Assembly (NCBI RefSeq): GCF_005843885.1
Contig: NZ_CP040443.1
Location: 3,162,001-3,226,000, forward strand
DNA: 64,000 bases
Source of the DNA: Escherichia sp. E4742
Lineage (GTDB): Bacteria; Pseudomonadota; Gammaproteobacteria; Enterobacterales; Enterobacteriaceae
Direction: 5' to 3'
In this document: positions 9,649-18,766 of the stretch, piece by piece
Layout of the letters: every line of letters starts with the position of its first letter
Numbering within the stretch: position 1 is the first letter of the stretch
Translations under genes and position numbers: made by a program
The notes under the pieces: model-generated
What the model saw: the letters and a program-made list of their open reading frames with translations, nothing else
The model's database searches: none
Told to the model about the DNA's origin: nothing

Positions 9649-10241
9649 TCGAATTTGTCTATCCGCACACGAATCTGGTTGCAGGTGTGGATGAAGTTGG
9701 GCGCGGGCCGTTGGTTGGCGCGGTCGTTACCGCTGCCGTGATCCTCGATCCGGCGCGCCCGATTGTCGGGTTGAATGATTCCAAAAAGCTAAGTGAAAAA
9801 CGTCGTCTTGCGCTCTGTGAAGAGATCAAAGAGAAAGCGTTAAGCTGGAGCCTGGGCCGCGCGGAACCTCATGAAATCGACGAACTGAATATTTTACACG
9901 CGACCATGCTGGCGATGCAGCGTGCCGTCGCTGGGCTGCATATTGCGCCGGAATATGTGTTGGTTGATGGTAACCGCTGCCCGAAATTACCGATGCCGTC
10001 GATGGCAGTGGTGAAAGGCGATAGCCGCGTACCGGAAATCAGTGCTGCGTCTATCCTGGCGAAAGTGACGCGCGACGCCGAAATGGCGGCGCTGGATATT
10101 GTTTTCCCGCAATATGGTTTTGCCCAACACAAAGGGTATCCAACCGCTTTTCATCTGGAAAAACTGGCTGAATATGGCGCGACTGAACATCATCGTCGCA
10201 GCTTTGGGCCTGTCAAACGCGCACTGGGACTTGCGTCCTGA
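9645..10241 (+). CDS. rnhB: ribonuclease HII
   Basis: Removes RNA from RNA-DNA hybrids and nicks at single misincorporated ribonucleotides. The 198 residues carry the RNase HII signature DEVGRGPLVGAV near residues 16-27, with the catalytic Asp-Glu pair, and a further acidic motif around LVDGNRCPKL. It overlaps lpxB by four bases (ATGA) and is followed after 36 bases by dnaE, in the standard enterobacterial order. Confidence 0.97.
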   Translation: MIEFVYPHTNLVAGVDEVGRGPLVGAVVTAAVILDPARPIVGLNDSKKLSEKRRLALCEEIKEKALSWSLGRAEPHEIDELNILHATMLAMQRAVAGLHIAPEYVLVDGNRCPKLPMPSMAVVKGDSRVPEISAASILAKVTRDAEMAALDIVFPQYGFAQHKGYPTAFHLEKLAEYGATEHHRRSFGPVKRALGLAS

Positions 10242-10277
10242 TTCTTGTGTCGAGATTAAGTAAACCGGAATCTGAAG

Positions 10278-13200
10278 ATGTCTGAACCACGTTTCGTACA
10301 CCTGCGGGTGCACAGCGACTACTCGATGATCGATGGCCTGGCCAAAACCGCGCCGCTGGTAAAAAAGGCGGCGGCGTTGGGTATGCCTGCGCTGGCGATC
10401 ACCGATTTCACCAACCTTTGCGGTCTGGTGAAGTTCTACGGAGCGGGACATGGCGCAGGGATTAAGCCCATCGTCGGGGCGGATTTTAATGTCCAGTGCG
10501 ACTTGTTGGGTGATGAGTTAACCCACCTGACGGTGCTGGCGGCGAACAATACTGGCTATCAGAATCTGACGTTGCTGATTTCAAAAGCGTATCAGCGCGG
10601 TTACGGTGCCGCCGGACCGCTCATCGATCGCGACTGGCTTATCGAATTAAACGAAGGGCTGATCCTTCTTTCCGGCGGGCGCATGGGCGACGTCGGACGC
10701 AGTCTTTTGCGTGGTAACAGCGCGCTGGTAGATGAGTGTGTCGCGTTTTATGAAGAACACTTCCCGGATCGCTATTTTCTCGAGCTGATCCGCACCGGAA
10801 GGCCGGACGAAGAAAGCTATTTGCACGCGGCGGTGGAACTGGCGGAAGCGCGCGGTTTGCCTGTCGTAGCGACCAACGACGTGCGCTTTATCGACAGCAG
10901 CGACTTTGATGCACACGAAATCCGCGTCGCGATCCATGACGGCTTTACCCTCGACGATCCCAAACGCCCACGTAACTATTCGCCGCAGCAATATATGCGT
11001 AGCGAAGAGGAAATGTGCGAGCTATTTGCCGACATCCCCGAAGCCCTTGCCAACACCGTTGAGATCGCCAAACGCTGTAACGTAACTGTGCGTCTTGGTG
11101 AATACTTCCTGCCGCAGTTCCCGACCGGGGACATGAGCACCGAAGATTATCTGGTCAAGCGTGCAAAAGAGGGCCTGGAAGAGCGTCTGGCATTTTTATT
11201 CCCTGACGAAGAAGAACGTGTTAAGCGCCGCCCGGAATATGACGAGCGTCTGGAGACTGAACTTCAGGTTATCAACCAGATGGGCTTCCCGGGCTACTTC
11301 CTCATCGTTATGGAATTTATCCAGTGGTCGAAAGATAACGGCGTACCAGTAGGGCCAGGCCGTGGCTCCGGTGCGGGTTCACTGGTGGCCTACGCGCTGA
11401 AAATCACCGACCTCGATCCGCTGGAATTTGACCTGCTGTTCGAACGTTTCCTTAACCCGGAACGTGTCTCCATGCCTGACTTCGACGTTGACTTCTGTAT
11501 GGAGAAACGCGATCAGGTGATCGAACACGTGGCAGACATGTACGGTCGTGATGCGGTATCGCAGATCATCACCTTCGGTACGATGGCGGCGAAAGCGGTG
11601 ATCCGCGACGTAGGCCGCGTGCTGGGGCATCCGTACGGCTTTGTCGACCGTATCTCGAAACTGATCCCGCCCGATCCGGGGATGACGCTGGCGAAAGCGT
11701 TTGAAGCCGAGCCGCAGCTGCCTGAAATCTACGAAGCGGATGAAGAAGTTAAGGCGCTGATCGACATGGCGCGCAAACTAGAAGGGGTCACCCGTAACGC
11801 CGGTAAGCACGCCGGTGGGGTGGTTATCGCGCCGACAAAAATTACTGATTTTGCGCCGCTTTACTGCGATGAAGAGGGCAAACATCCGGTCACCCAGTTT
11901 GATAAAAGCGACGTTGAATACGCCGGGCTAGTGAAGTTCGACTTCCTTGGTTTGCGTACGCTCACCATCATCAACTGGGCGCTGGAGATGATCAACAAGC
12001 GGCGGGCGAAGAATGGCGAGCCGCCGCTGGATATCGCCGCGATCCCGCTGGATGACAAGAAAAGCTTCGACATGCTGCAACGCTCGGAAACCACGGCGGT
12101 ATTCCAGCTTGAATCGCGCGGCATGAAGGACCTGATCAAGCGTCTGCAACCTGACTGCTTTGAAGATATGATAGCCCTGGTGGCACTGTTCCGCCCCGGC
12201 CCGTTGCAATCAGGGATGGTGGATAACTTTATCGACCGTAAACATGGTCGCGAAGAGATTTCCTACCCGGACGTGCAGTGGCAGCATGAAAGCCTGAAAC
12301 CGGTACTGGAGCCAACCTACGGCATTATCCTGTATCAGGAACAGGTCATGCAGATTGCCCAGGTGCTTTCTGGTTATACCCTCGGTGGCGCGGATATGCT
12401 GCGTCGTGCGATGGGTAAGAAAAAGCCGGAAGAGATGGCTAAGCAGCGTTCTGTATTTGCTGAAGGTGCAGAAAAGAACGGGATCAACGCCGAACTGGCG
12501 ATGAAAATCTTCGATCTGGTGGAGAAATTCGCCGGTTACGGATTTAACAAATCGCACTCTGCGGCCTATGCTTTGGTGTCATATCAAACGTTATGGCTGA
12601 AAGCGCACTATCCGGCAGAGTTTATGGCGGCGGTAATGACCGCCGATATGGATAATACCGAGAAGGTGGTGGGCCTGGTGGATGAGTGCTGGCGGATGGG
12701 GCTGAAAATCCTGCCACCAGATATAAACTCCGGTCTTTACCATTTCCACGTCAACGACGACGGCGAAATCGTGTATGGTATTGGCGCGATCAAAGGGGTA
12801 GGTGAAGGTCCGATTGAGGCCATCATCGAAGCCCGTAATAAAGGCGGCTACTTCCGCGAACTGTTTGATCTCTGCGCCCGAACCGACACCAAAAAGTTAA
12901 ACCGGCGAGTGCTGGAAAAACTGATCATGTCCGGGGCGTTTGACCGTCTTGGACCACACCGCGCGGCGCTGATGAACTCGCTGGGCGATGCGTTAAAAGC
13001 GGCAGATCAACACGCGAAAGCGGAAGCCATCGGTCAGGCCGATATGTTTGGTGTGCTGGCCGAAGAGCCGGAACAAATTGAACAATCCTACGCCAGCTGC
13101 CAACCGTGGCCGGAGCAGGTGGTGTTAGATGGGGAACGTGAAACGTTAGGTCTGTACCTGACGGGACACCCTATCAACCAGTATTTAAAAGAGATTGAGC

Positions 13201-13760
13201 GTTATGTCGGAGGCGTAAGGCTGAAAGACATGCACCCGACAGAACGTGGTAAAGTCACCACGGCTGCGGGGCTCGTTGTTGCTGCGCGGGTTATGGTCAC
13301 CAAGCGCGGCAATCGTATCGGTATCTGCACGCTGGATGACCGTTCCGGGCGCCTGGAAGTGATGTTGTTTACTGACGCCCTGGATAAATACCAGCAATTG
13401 CTGGAAAAAGACCGCATACTTATCGTCAGCGGACAGGTCAGCTTTGATGACTTCAGCGGTGGGCTTAAAATGACCGCTCGCGAAGTGATGGATATTGACG
13501 AAGCCCGGGAAAAATATGCTCGCGGGCTTGCTATCTCGCTGACGGACAGGCAAATTGATGACCAGCTTTTAAACCGACTCCGTCAGTCTCTGGAACCCCA
13601 CCGCTCTGGGACAATTCCAGTACATCTCTACTATCAGAGGGCGGATGCACGCGCGCGGTTGCGTTTTGGCGCGACGTGGCGTGTCTCTCCGAGCGATCGT
13701 TTATTAAACGATCTCCGTGGCCTCATTGGTTCGGAGCAGGTGGAACTGGAGTTTGACTAA
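10278..13760 (+). CDS. dnaE: DNA polymerase III alpha subunit
   Basis: Catalytic subunit of the replicative polymerase; it works with the proofreading subunit DnaQ, also encoded in this window. The 1160 residues are the expected full length. An N-terminal PHP domain (VHSDYSMIDG at about 12-21) precedes the family C polymerase core, where MPDFDVDF carries the catalytic aspartates known as 401 and 403 and VKFDFLG carries Asp555. A helix-hairpin-helix region, an OB fold and the clamp- and tau-binding C terminus follow. accA starts 12 bases after the stop. Confidence 0.98.
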   Translation: MSEPRFVHLRVHSDYSMIDGLAKTAPLVKKAAALGMPALAITDFTNLCGLVKFYGAGHGAGIKPIVGADFNVQCDLLGDELTHLTVLAANNTGYQNLTLLISKAYQRGYGAAGPLIDRDWLIELNEGLILLSGGRMGDVGRSLLRGNSALVDECVAFYEEHFPDRYFLELIRTGRPDEESYLHAAVELAEARGLPVVATNDVRFIDSSDFDAHEIRVAIHDGFTLDDPKRPRNYSPQQYMRSEEEMCELFADIPEALANTVEIAKRCNVTVRLGEYFLPQFPTGDMSTEDYLVKRAKEGLEERLAFLFPDEEERVKRRPEYDERLETELQVINQMGFPGYFLIVMEFIQWSKDNGVPVGPGRGSGAGSLVAYALKITDLDPLEFDLLFERFLNPERVSMPDFDVDFCMEKRDQVIEHVADMYGRDAVSQIITFGTMAAKAVIRDVGRVLGHPYGFVDRISKLIPPDPGMTLAKAFEAEPQLPEIYEADEEVKALIDMARKLEGVTRNAGKHAGGVVIAPTKITDFAPLYCDEEGKHPVTQFDKSDVEYAGLVKFDFLGLRTLTIINWALEMINKRRAKNGEPPLDIAAIPLDDKKSFDMLQRSETTAVFQLESRGMKDLIKRLQPDCFEDMIALVALFRPGPLQSGMVDNFIDRKHGREEISYPDVQWQHESLKPVLEPTYGIILYQEQVMQIAQVLSGYTLGGADMLRRAMGKKKPEEMAKQRSVFAEGAEKNGINAELAMKIFDLVEKFAGYGFNKSHSAAYALVSYQTLWLKAHYPAEFMAAVMTADMDNTEKVVGLVDECWRMGLKILPPDINSGLYHFHVNDDGEIVYGIGAIKGVGEGPIEAIIEARNKGGYFRELFDLCARTDTKKLNRRVLEKLIMSGAFDRLGPHRAALMNSLGDALKAADQHAKAEAIGQADMFGVLAEEPEQIEQSYASCQPWPEQVVLDGERETLGLYLTGHPINQYLKEIERYVGGVRLKDMHPTERGKVTTAAGLVVAARVMVTKRGNRIGICTLDDRSGRLEVMLFTDALDKYQQLLEKDRILIVSGQVSFDDFSGGLKMTAREVMDIDEAREKYARGLAISLTDRQIDDQLLNRLRQSLEPHRSGTIPVHLYYQRADARARLRFGATWRVSPSDRLLNDLRGLIGSEQVELEFD

Positions 13761-13772
13761 TACAGGAATACT

Positions 13773-14732
13773 ATGAGTCTGAATTTCCTTGATTTTGAAC
13801 AGCCGATTGCAGAGCTGGAAGCGAAAATCGATTCTCTGACTGCGGTTAGCCGTCAGGATGAGAAACTGGATATTAACATCGATGAAGAAGTGCATCGTCT
13901 GCGTGAAAAAAGCGTAGAACTGACGCGTAAAATCTTCGCCGATCTCGGTGCATGGCAGATTGCGCAACTGGCACGCCATCCACAGCGTCCTTATACCCTG
14001 GATTACGTTCGCCTGGCATTTGATGAGTTTGACGAACTGGCTGGCGACCGCGCGTATGCAGACGATAAAGCTATCGTCGGTGGTATCGCCCGTCTCGATG
14101 GTCGTCCGGTGATGATCATTGGTCATCAAAAAGGTCGTGAAACCAAAGAAAAAATTCGCCGTAACTTTGGTATGCCAGCGCCAGAAGGTTACCGCAAAGC
14201 ACTGCGTCTGATGCAAATGGCTGAACGCTTTAAGATGCCAATCATCACCTTTATCGACACCCCGGGGGCTTATCCTGGCGTGGGCGCAGAAGAGCGTGGT
14301 CAGTCTGAAGCCATTGCACGCAACCTGCGTGAAATGTCTCGCCTCGGCGTACCGGTAGTTTGTACAGTTATCGGTGAAGGTGGTTCTGGCGGCGCGCTGG
14401 CGATTGGTGTGGGCGATAAAGTGAATATGCTGCAATACAGCACCTATTCCGTTATCTCGCCGGAAGGTTGCGCGTCCATTCTGTGGAAGAGCGCCGACAA
14501 AGCGCCGCTGGCGGCTGAAGCGATGGGTATCATCGCTCCGCGTTTGAAAGAACTGAAACTGATCGACTCCATCATCCCGGAACCGCTGGGCGGCGCTCAC
14601 CGTAACCCGGAAGCGATGGCGGCGTCTTTGAAAGCGCAACTGCTGGCGGATCTGGCCGATCTCGACGTGTTAAGCACTGAAGATTTAAAAAATCGTCGTT
14701 ATCAGCGCCTGATGAGCTACGGCTACGCGTAA
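13773..14732 (+). CDS. accA: acetyl-CoA carboxylase carboxyltransferase alpha subunit
   Basis: With AccD it transfers the carboxyl group from carboxybiotin to acetyl-CoA, making malonyl-CoA, the first committed step of fatty acid synthesis. The 319 residues are full length and include the crotonase-like GEGGSGGALAIGVGDK segment that builds the active site. It is the last gene of the long left-hand run: a clear terminator follows at 14,748. The next gene differs from K-12, where ldcC would be expected. Confidence 0.97.
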   Translation: MSLNFLDFEQPIAELEAKIDSLTAVSRQDEKLDINIDEEVHRLREKSVELTRKIFADLGAWQIAQLARHPQRPYTLDYVRLAFDEFDELAGDRAYADDKAIVGGIARLDGRPVMIIGHQKGRETKEKIRRNFGMPAPEGYRKALRLMQMAERFKMPIITFIDTPGAYPGVGAEERGQSEAIARNLREMSRLGVPVVCTVIGEGGSGGALAIGVGDKVNMLQYSTYSVISPEGCASILWKSADKAPLAAEAMGIIAPRLKELKLIDSIIPEPLGGAHRNPEAMAASLKAQLLADLADLDVLSTEDLKNRRYQRLMSYGYA

Positions 14733-14747
14733 TCAGCAAATATTCTG

Positions 14748-14775
14748 AAAAGGGTCACTTCGGTGGCCTTTTTTT
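14748..14775 (+). terminator. rho-independent terminator after accA
   Basis: AAAAGGGTCAC, a TTCG tetraloop, then GTGGCC followed by seven T residues: a typical stem with a UUCG-type loop and T-run, 16 bases after the accA stop. Confidence 0.85.
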
Positions 14776-14954
14776 GTATGTGGTTTATTTAGTCATATTA
14801 TAAATACATTTAGATAATCTTACTTTCGTTTTCTCCTGCCATAAAATTCTTGAACTCATGTTGATAACTCCGATTTCGGAGGCATATACCAATATACACA
14901 CTGGTCATAAATAATATAAATTTATCAATCTCATAGAATTTTTAAGGATAAAAT

Positions 14955-15209
14955 ATGAAAGCAATTTTAGGATTTGATCATCTTCTTATGCCGCGTGTTC
15001 TGGTGTTTTTTTACTGGCTGGCTATGGTGTTGACACTGATAGGTGGTGTCTTCTCCATATTTAGCGGAAACATTATCTTAGGGGTAGCTTATACCGTCAT
15101 TGGTCTTATAAGCTGTCGTATGACTTTCGAATTAATTATGATAGCGTTTAAGAATAACGAATATTTGCGCCGCATTGCCGAGAGTGTTAGCAAGAATAGC
15201 GCAGAGTAA
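14955..15209 (+). CDS. small DUF4282-type inner-membrane protein
   Basis: An 84-residue protein with two predicted membrane helices (about residues 16-38 and 40-65) separated by a short SGN turn and a charged C terminus; length and layout resemble DUF4282 proteins, a family of unknown function. The ATG at 14,955 follows TAAGGA, a reasonable ribosome site. It has its own 220-base A/T-rich upstream region and so is probably a separate transcript. It sits where K-12 has ldcC (about 2.1 kb). No function can be assigned; the family assignment is from pattern memory only. Confidence 0.75.
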   Translation: MKAILGFDHLLMPRVLVFFYWLAMVLTLIGGVFSIFSGNIILGVAYTVIGLISCRMTFELIMIAFKNNEYLRRIAESVSKNSAE

Positions 15210-15373
15210 TCTCCCGCAAAGCGCTTCACCAAACCGCATCTCAACCGCTATTACAGGCGTTTGAGATGTTGTTTTAAAGTCAGTGTAAATGTCTGATTCA
15301 TCTTTCCTGTAATTTGTGCGTATTATCAATATATAGCGATGCACGTGCGGATCATATCAATGCAGGAGATTCT

Positions 15374-15763
15374 ATGTTGGGTTTAAAACAGGTTCACCAT
15401 ATTGCGATTATTGCGACGGATTATGCGGTGAGCAAAGCGTTTTACTGCGACATCCTCGGCTTCACGCTGCAAAGCGAAGTCTATCGCGAAGAGCGAGATT
15501 CGTGGAAAGGGGATTTGGCACTTAACGGGCAGTACGTGATTGAGCTTTTCTCATTTCCGTTCCCGCCGGAACGACCCAGCCGACCGGAAGCTTGCGGCCT
15601 GCGCCATCTGGCTTTTAGCGTTGATGATATCGATACGGCAGTGGCGCACCTGGAAAGCAATAACGTGAAATGTGAAGCGATACGTGTCGATCCATACACG
15701 CAAAAACGCTTCACGTTCTTTAACGACCCTGACGGACTGCCGCTGGAACTGTATGAGCAGTAA
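15374..15763 (+). CDS. yaeR: VOC (glyoxalase/bleomycin-resistance fold) protein YaeR
   Basis: A 129-residue single vicinal-oxygen-chelate domain with paired beta-alpha-beta-beta-beta modules. The N-terminal LKQVHHIAIIATD supplies a candidate metal His, GLRHLAFSVDD a second, and the C-terminal DPDGLPLELYEQ a Glu ligand, a glyoxalase-like arrangement. The substrate is unknown. The ATG at 15,374 is preferred over an upstream in-frame ATG at 15,314 because AGGAGA lies directly ahead of it and the domain begins there. In K-12 it follows ldcC; here it follows the small membrane protein gene. Confidence 0.92.
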   Translation: MLGLKQVHHIAIIATDYAVSKAFYCDILGFTLQSEVYREERDSWKGDLALNGQYVIELFSFPFPPERPSRPEACGLRHLAFSVDDIDTAVAHLESNNVKCEAIRVDPYTQKRFTFFNDPDGLPLELYEQ

Positions 15764-15783
15764 GGCTTGTCATTACTGCATTT

Positions 15784-15802
15784 GCCCGGTAACGTGCCGG
15801 GC
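15784..15802 (+). other. stem-loop between yaeR and tilS
   Basis: GCCCGG and CCGGGC form a perfect 6-base stem around TAACGTG, 20 bases after the yaeR stop. No T-run follows, so it is a weak terminator candidate or a stabilising 3' hairpin. Confidence 0.4.
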
Positions 15803-15827
15803 ATCGCTACTGTAAAATCGCGCTATC

Positions 15828-17123
15828 ATGACACTCACACTGAATACACAACTTCTCACCTCACGCCAGATTCTGGCGGCCTTTAGCGGCGGCCTTGATT
15901 CTACGGTGTTACTGCATCAACTGGTGCAGTGGCGGGCGGAAAATCCGGGCGTCGCTTTGCGCGCTATCCATGTGCATCACGGTTTAAGTGCCAATGCTGA
16001 TGCCTGGGTGCAACATTGTGAAAATATCTGCCAGCAATGGCAGGTGCCGCTGGTGGTCGAGCGAGTACAGCTTGCGCAAGAGGGGTTAGGCATTGAGGCC
16101 CAGGCGCGGCAGGCGCGTTATCAGGCATTTGCCCGCACCCTGTTGCCTGGTGAAGTACTGGTCACAGCACAACATCTTGACGATCAATGTGAAACCTTTC
16201 TGCTGGCGCTTAAACGCGGTAGCGGCCCTGCCGGGCTTTCGGCTATGGGGGAAGTCTCGGAGTTTGCCGGAACGCGGCTTATCCGCCCGTTACTCGCTCG
16301 CACGCGTGGGGAACTGGCGCAGTGGGCGCTGGCGCATGGTTTACGCTGGATTGAAGACGAAAGTAATCAGGACGACTCATACGATCGTAACTTTCTGCGC
16401 CTGCGCGTAGTGCCGTTATTGCAGCAGCGTTGGCCGCATTTTGCCGAAGCGACGGCCCGTAGTGCCGCACTTTGCGCCGAACAAGAGAGCCTGCTGGATG
16501 AACTGCTGGCGGATGATTTAGCGCACTGCCAAACGCCGCAAAGGACGCTGCAGATTGCGCCAATGCTGGCGATGAGTGATGCCCGTCGCGCGGCGATTAT
16601 CCGCCGCTGGCTGGCAGGGCTGAATGCACCAATGCCTTCCCGCGACGCGCTGGAGAGGATCTGGCAGGAAGTGGCGCTGGCGCGGGAAGATGCTTCCCCC
16701 TGTTTACGTTTGGGCGCGTTTGAAATCCGCCGCTATCAGTCGCAACTGTGGTGGATTAAATCCGTCGCCGGGCAAAGCGAAACCATTGTGCCGTGGCAGG
16801 CGTGGCAACAGCCGCTGGAATTACCGGCGGGGCTGGGAAGTGTACAGCTTACTGCGGGAGACGATATTCGCCCTCCGCGTGCAGACGAAGCAGTCAGCGT
16901 GCGTTTCAAAGCGCCAGGATTGCTGCATATTGTCGGGCGCAACGGCGGACGTAAGCTGAAGAAAATCTGGCAAGAGCTGGGCGTGCCGCCGTGGCTACGT
17001 GACACCACGCCACTGCTGTTTTATGGCGAAACGCTGATTGCGGCGGCAGGGGTATTTGTGACGCAAGAAGGTGTGGCTGAAGATGAGAATGGCGTAAATT
17101 TTGTCTGGCAGAGAAACGCTTAG
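15828..17123 (+). CDS. tilS: tRNA(Ile)-lysidine synthetase
   Basis: Adds lysine to C34 of the CAU anticodon of tRNA-Ile2 using ATP, switching both codon recognition (AUA) and charging identity; essential in E. coli. The 431-residue protein has the PP-loop motif SGGLDSTV at about 19-26, then the substrate-binding HVHHGLSANAD and HLDDQCETFL motifs, and the TilS-specific C-terminal domains (GRKLKKIWQELGVPPWLRD). It is slightly more diverged from K-12 than its neighbours, for example near residues 165-175. It ends in VWQRNA, one residue shorter than my recollection of the K-12 protein. Confidence 0.96.
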   Translation: MTLTLNTQLLTSRQILAAFSGGLDSTVLLHQLVQWRAENPGVALRAIHVHHGLSANADAWVQHCENICQQWQVPLVVERVQLAQEGLGIEAQARQARYQAFARTLLPGEVLVTAQHLDDQCETFLLALKRGSGPAGLSAMGEVSEFAGTRLIRPLLARTRGELAQWALAHGLRWIEDESNQDDSYDRNFLRLRVVPLLQQRWPHFAEATARSAALCAEQESLLDELLADDLAHCQTPQRTLQIAPMLAMSDARRAAIIRRWLAGLNAPMPSRDALERIWQEVALAREDASPCLRLGAFEIRRYQSQLWWIKSVAGQSETIVPWQAWQQPLELPAGLGSVQLTAGDDIRPPRADEAVSVRFKAPGLLHIVGRNGGRKLKKIWQELGVPPWLRDTTPLLFYGETLIAAAGVFVTQEGVAEDENGVNFVWQRNA

Positions 17124-17133
17124 TTAAGTGAAA

Positions 17134-17166
17134 GCCGGATAAGACGCTTCAAACGTCGCATCCGGC
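17134..17166. repeat. REP (palindromic unit) element
   Basis: GCCGGATAAGACGC, a short loop, then GTCGCATCCGGC: a classic enterobacterial REP palindrome lying between the convergent genes tilS and rof. Confidence 0.9.
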
Positions 17167-17175
17167 GAAAGTCAA

Positions 17176-17430
17176 TCAGGATTCGCTCACCACCACCGTA
17201 CCGATTTCCGGGTGGCTAAAGCTGGTAATTTTATCCAGACGTAGCTCGCGGGTTTCGCCAGCGGCCTCGACGACCAGATATTCCACATTTTTGCGGGAGA
17301 CTAAATCGCTGGCCTTTGCCTGCAATTTTTCGCCATCTTTCAGCTCAAGTGTCAGCATTAAATGATGCTGGCAGGCGAGCTCAAGATTATCGTAATCATC
17401 ACAATTGATTGGTTGATACGTATCATTCAT
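17176..17430 (-). CDS. rof: Rho-binding antiterminator Rof
   Basis: An 84-residue Sm-like protein that binds Rho and inhibits Rho-dependent termination. The sequence from [20 protein letters not shown] to the C terminus differs from K-12 by about one residue as I recall it. An alternative start six bases upstream (MSMNDTY) cannot be excluded. Its 5' end overlaps the 3' end of yaeP by eight bases, so the two are translationally coupled. Confidence 0.93.
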
Positions 17431-17623
17431 TGACATAATCGCTCACCAGTAAGTTTGCCGCAGCGTATGCTGCTTTTTCCCTGACAGCCTCAGAAAGGGC
17501 GTCGTCGGCAGCCATTTCATTCAGCACTTTCAAAACGCAGCCCAGCGCGTCCGGAACGTATCCTAAGTCTCCGCTGGCGATTTCCGCGTACCGCTTGCGT
17601 ATTAACTCACAATATTTTTCCAC
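17423..17623 (-). CDS. yaeP: conserved small protein YaeP
   Basis: A 66-residue acidic, helical protein of the UPF0253 family with no known activity. The start is GTG at 17,623, chosen because AGGAGG lies four bases ahead of it; a longer reading from 17,641 would place this ribosome site inside the gene. It is the first gene of the yaeP-rof pair, a conserved arrangement that suggests a link to Rof or Rho regulation, though that is inference. Confidence 0.92.
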
Positions 17624-17788
17624 ATGCCCTCCTGTCAGCACTCTGACTTAACCGTGGATGCAAGTCTAAGCCTACGAAGATAAACTCTGTTTCGCAAGGT
17701 GACTATACCACACTCATTTCTGCAATATCAGCGCCGCAACCGCACGTATTCCGTTACAATGGCCTCCTGATTCGAAAGGAGTTTTCTT

Positions 17789-18334
17789 ATGGCGCTTAAA
17801 GCGACAATTTATAAAGCGACGGTTAATGTGGCCGATCTCGACCGCAACCAGTTTCTCGATGCCTCTCTGACGCTGGCGCGCCATCCTTCAGAAACCCAGG
17901 AGCGCATGATGCTGCGCCTGCTGGCGTGGCTGAAATATGCTGATGAACGTCTGCAATTTACCCGAGGTTTGTGTGCCGATGATGAGCCGGAAGCGTGGCT
18001 GCGTAACGATCACCTGGGCATTGATTTGTGGATTGAACTGGGGCTGCCGGATGAGCGACGGATTAAGAAAGCCTGCACTCAGGCCGCAGAGGTGGCGCTG
18101 TTTGCCTATAATAGTCGGGCGGCGCAAATCTGGTGGCAGCAAAATCAGAGCAAATGTGCGCAGTTTGCCAATCTTTCCGTCTGGTATCTGGACGACGAGC
18201 AGCTGGCGAAAGTGAGCGCCTTTGCCGATCGTACCATGACGCTGCAGGCAACGATTCAGGATGGCGTGATCTGGTTATCGGATGATAAGAATAATCTGGA
18301 AGTGAACTTAACCGCCTGGCAACAACCTTCATGA
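17789..18334 (+). CDS. yaeQ: YaeQ family protein (PD-(D/E)XK-like fold)
   Basis: A 181-residue conserved protein; the family has a nuclease-like PD-(D/E)XK fold and has been linked to RfaH-related transcription elongation phenotypes, but its molecular role is unsettled. It is full length, with the conserved N-terminal MALKATIYKATVNVADLDRN. The start at 17,789 follows AAAGGAG. The stop overlaps the arfB start by four bases (ATGA), so the two genes are coupled. Confidence 0.93.
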   Translation: MALKATIYKATVNVADLDRNQFLDASLTLARHPSETQERMMLRLLAWLKYADERLQFTRGLCADDEPEAWLRNDHLGIDLWIELGLPDERRIKKACTQAAEVALFAYNSRAAQIWWQQNQSKCAQFANLSVWYLDDEQLAKVSAFADRTMTLQATIQDGVIWLSDDKNNLEVNLTAWQQPS

Positions 18335-18753
18335 TTGTGATTTCCCGACATGTTGCTATCCCCGATGGCGAGCTTGAGATCACTGCTATTCGTGCACAGG
18401 GCGCGGGTGGGCAGCATGTCAATAAGACCTCAACGGCCATTCATCTGCGTTTTGACATTCGGGCGTCCAGCCTGCCAGAGTATTACAAAGAGCGCCTGCT
18501 CGCCGCCAGCCATCATTTAATCAGCAGCGATGGCGTGATTGTCATTAAGGCGCAGGAATACCGTAGTCAGGAGCTCAACCGCGAAGCGGCGCTGGCCCGG
18601 TTGGTGACAGTGATTAAAGAATTAACAACAGAACAAAAAGCCCGACGACCCACGCGGCCCACCCGCGCATCAAAAGAGCGCAGGCTGGCATCGAAAGCAC
18701 AAAAATCAAGCGTGAAGGCGATGCGCGGCAAAGTGCGCAGCGGTCGGGAGTAA
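18331..18753 (+). CDS. arfB: alternative ribosome-rescue factor B (peptidyl-tRNA hydrolase)
   Basis: Releases stalled peptides from ribosomes lacking a stop codon, backing up tmRNA and ArfA. The 140 residues show the release-factor catalytic GGQ motif in AQGAGGQHVNKTSTAIHL and a Lys/Arg-rich C-terminal tail (about residues 106-140) that enters the empty mRNA channel. It overlaps yaeQ by four bases and lies 13 bases ahead of nlpE. Formerly yaeJ. Confidence 0.96.
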   Translation: MIVISRHVAIPDGELEITAIRAQGAGGQHVNKTSTAIHLRFDIRASSLPEYYKERLLAASHHLISSDGVIVIKAQEYRSQELNREAALARLVTVIKELTTEQKARRPTRPTRASKERRLASKAQKSSVKAMRGKVRSGRE

Positions 18754-18766
18754 AAAGAAGGAATGG

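Noticed and set aside
13704..14639. 311-codon open frame antisense to accA
   Set aside because: Mirror of a conserved essential gene; Arg/Phe/His-rich shadow composition and no independent start signals.
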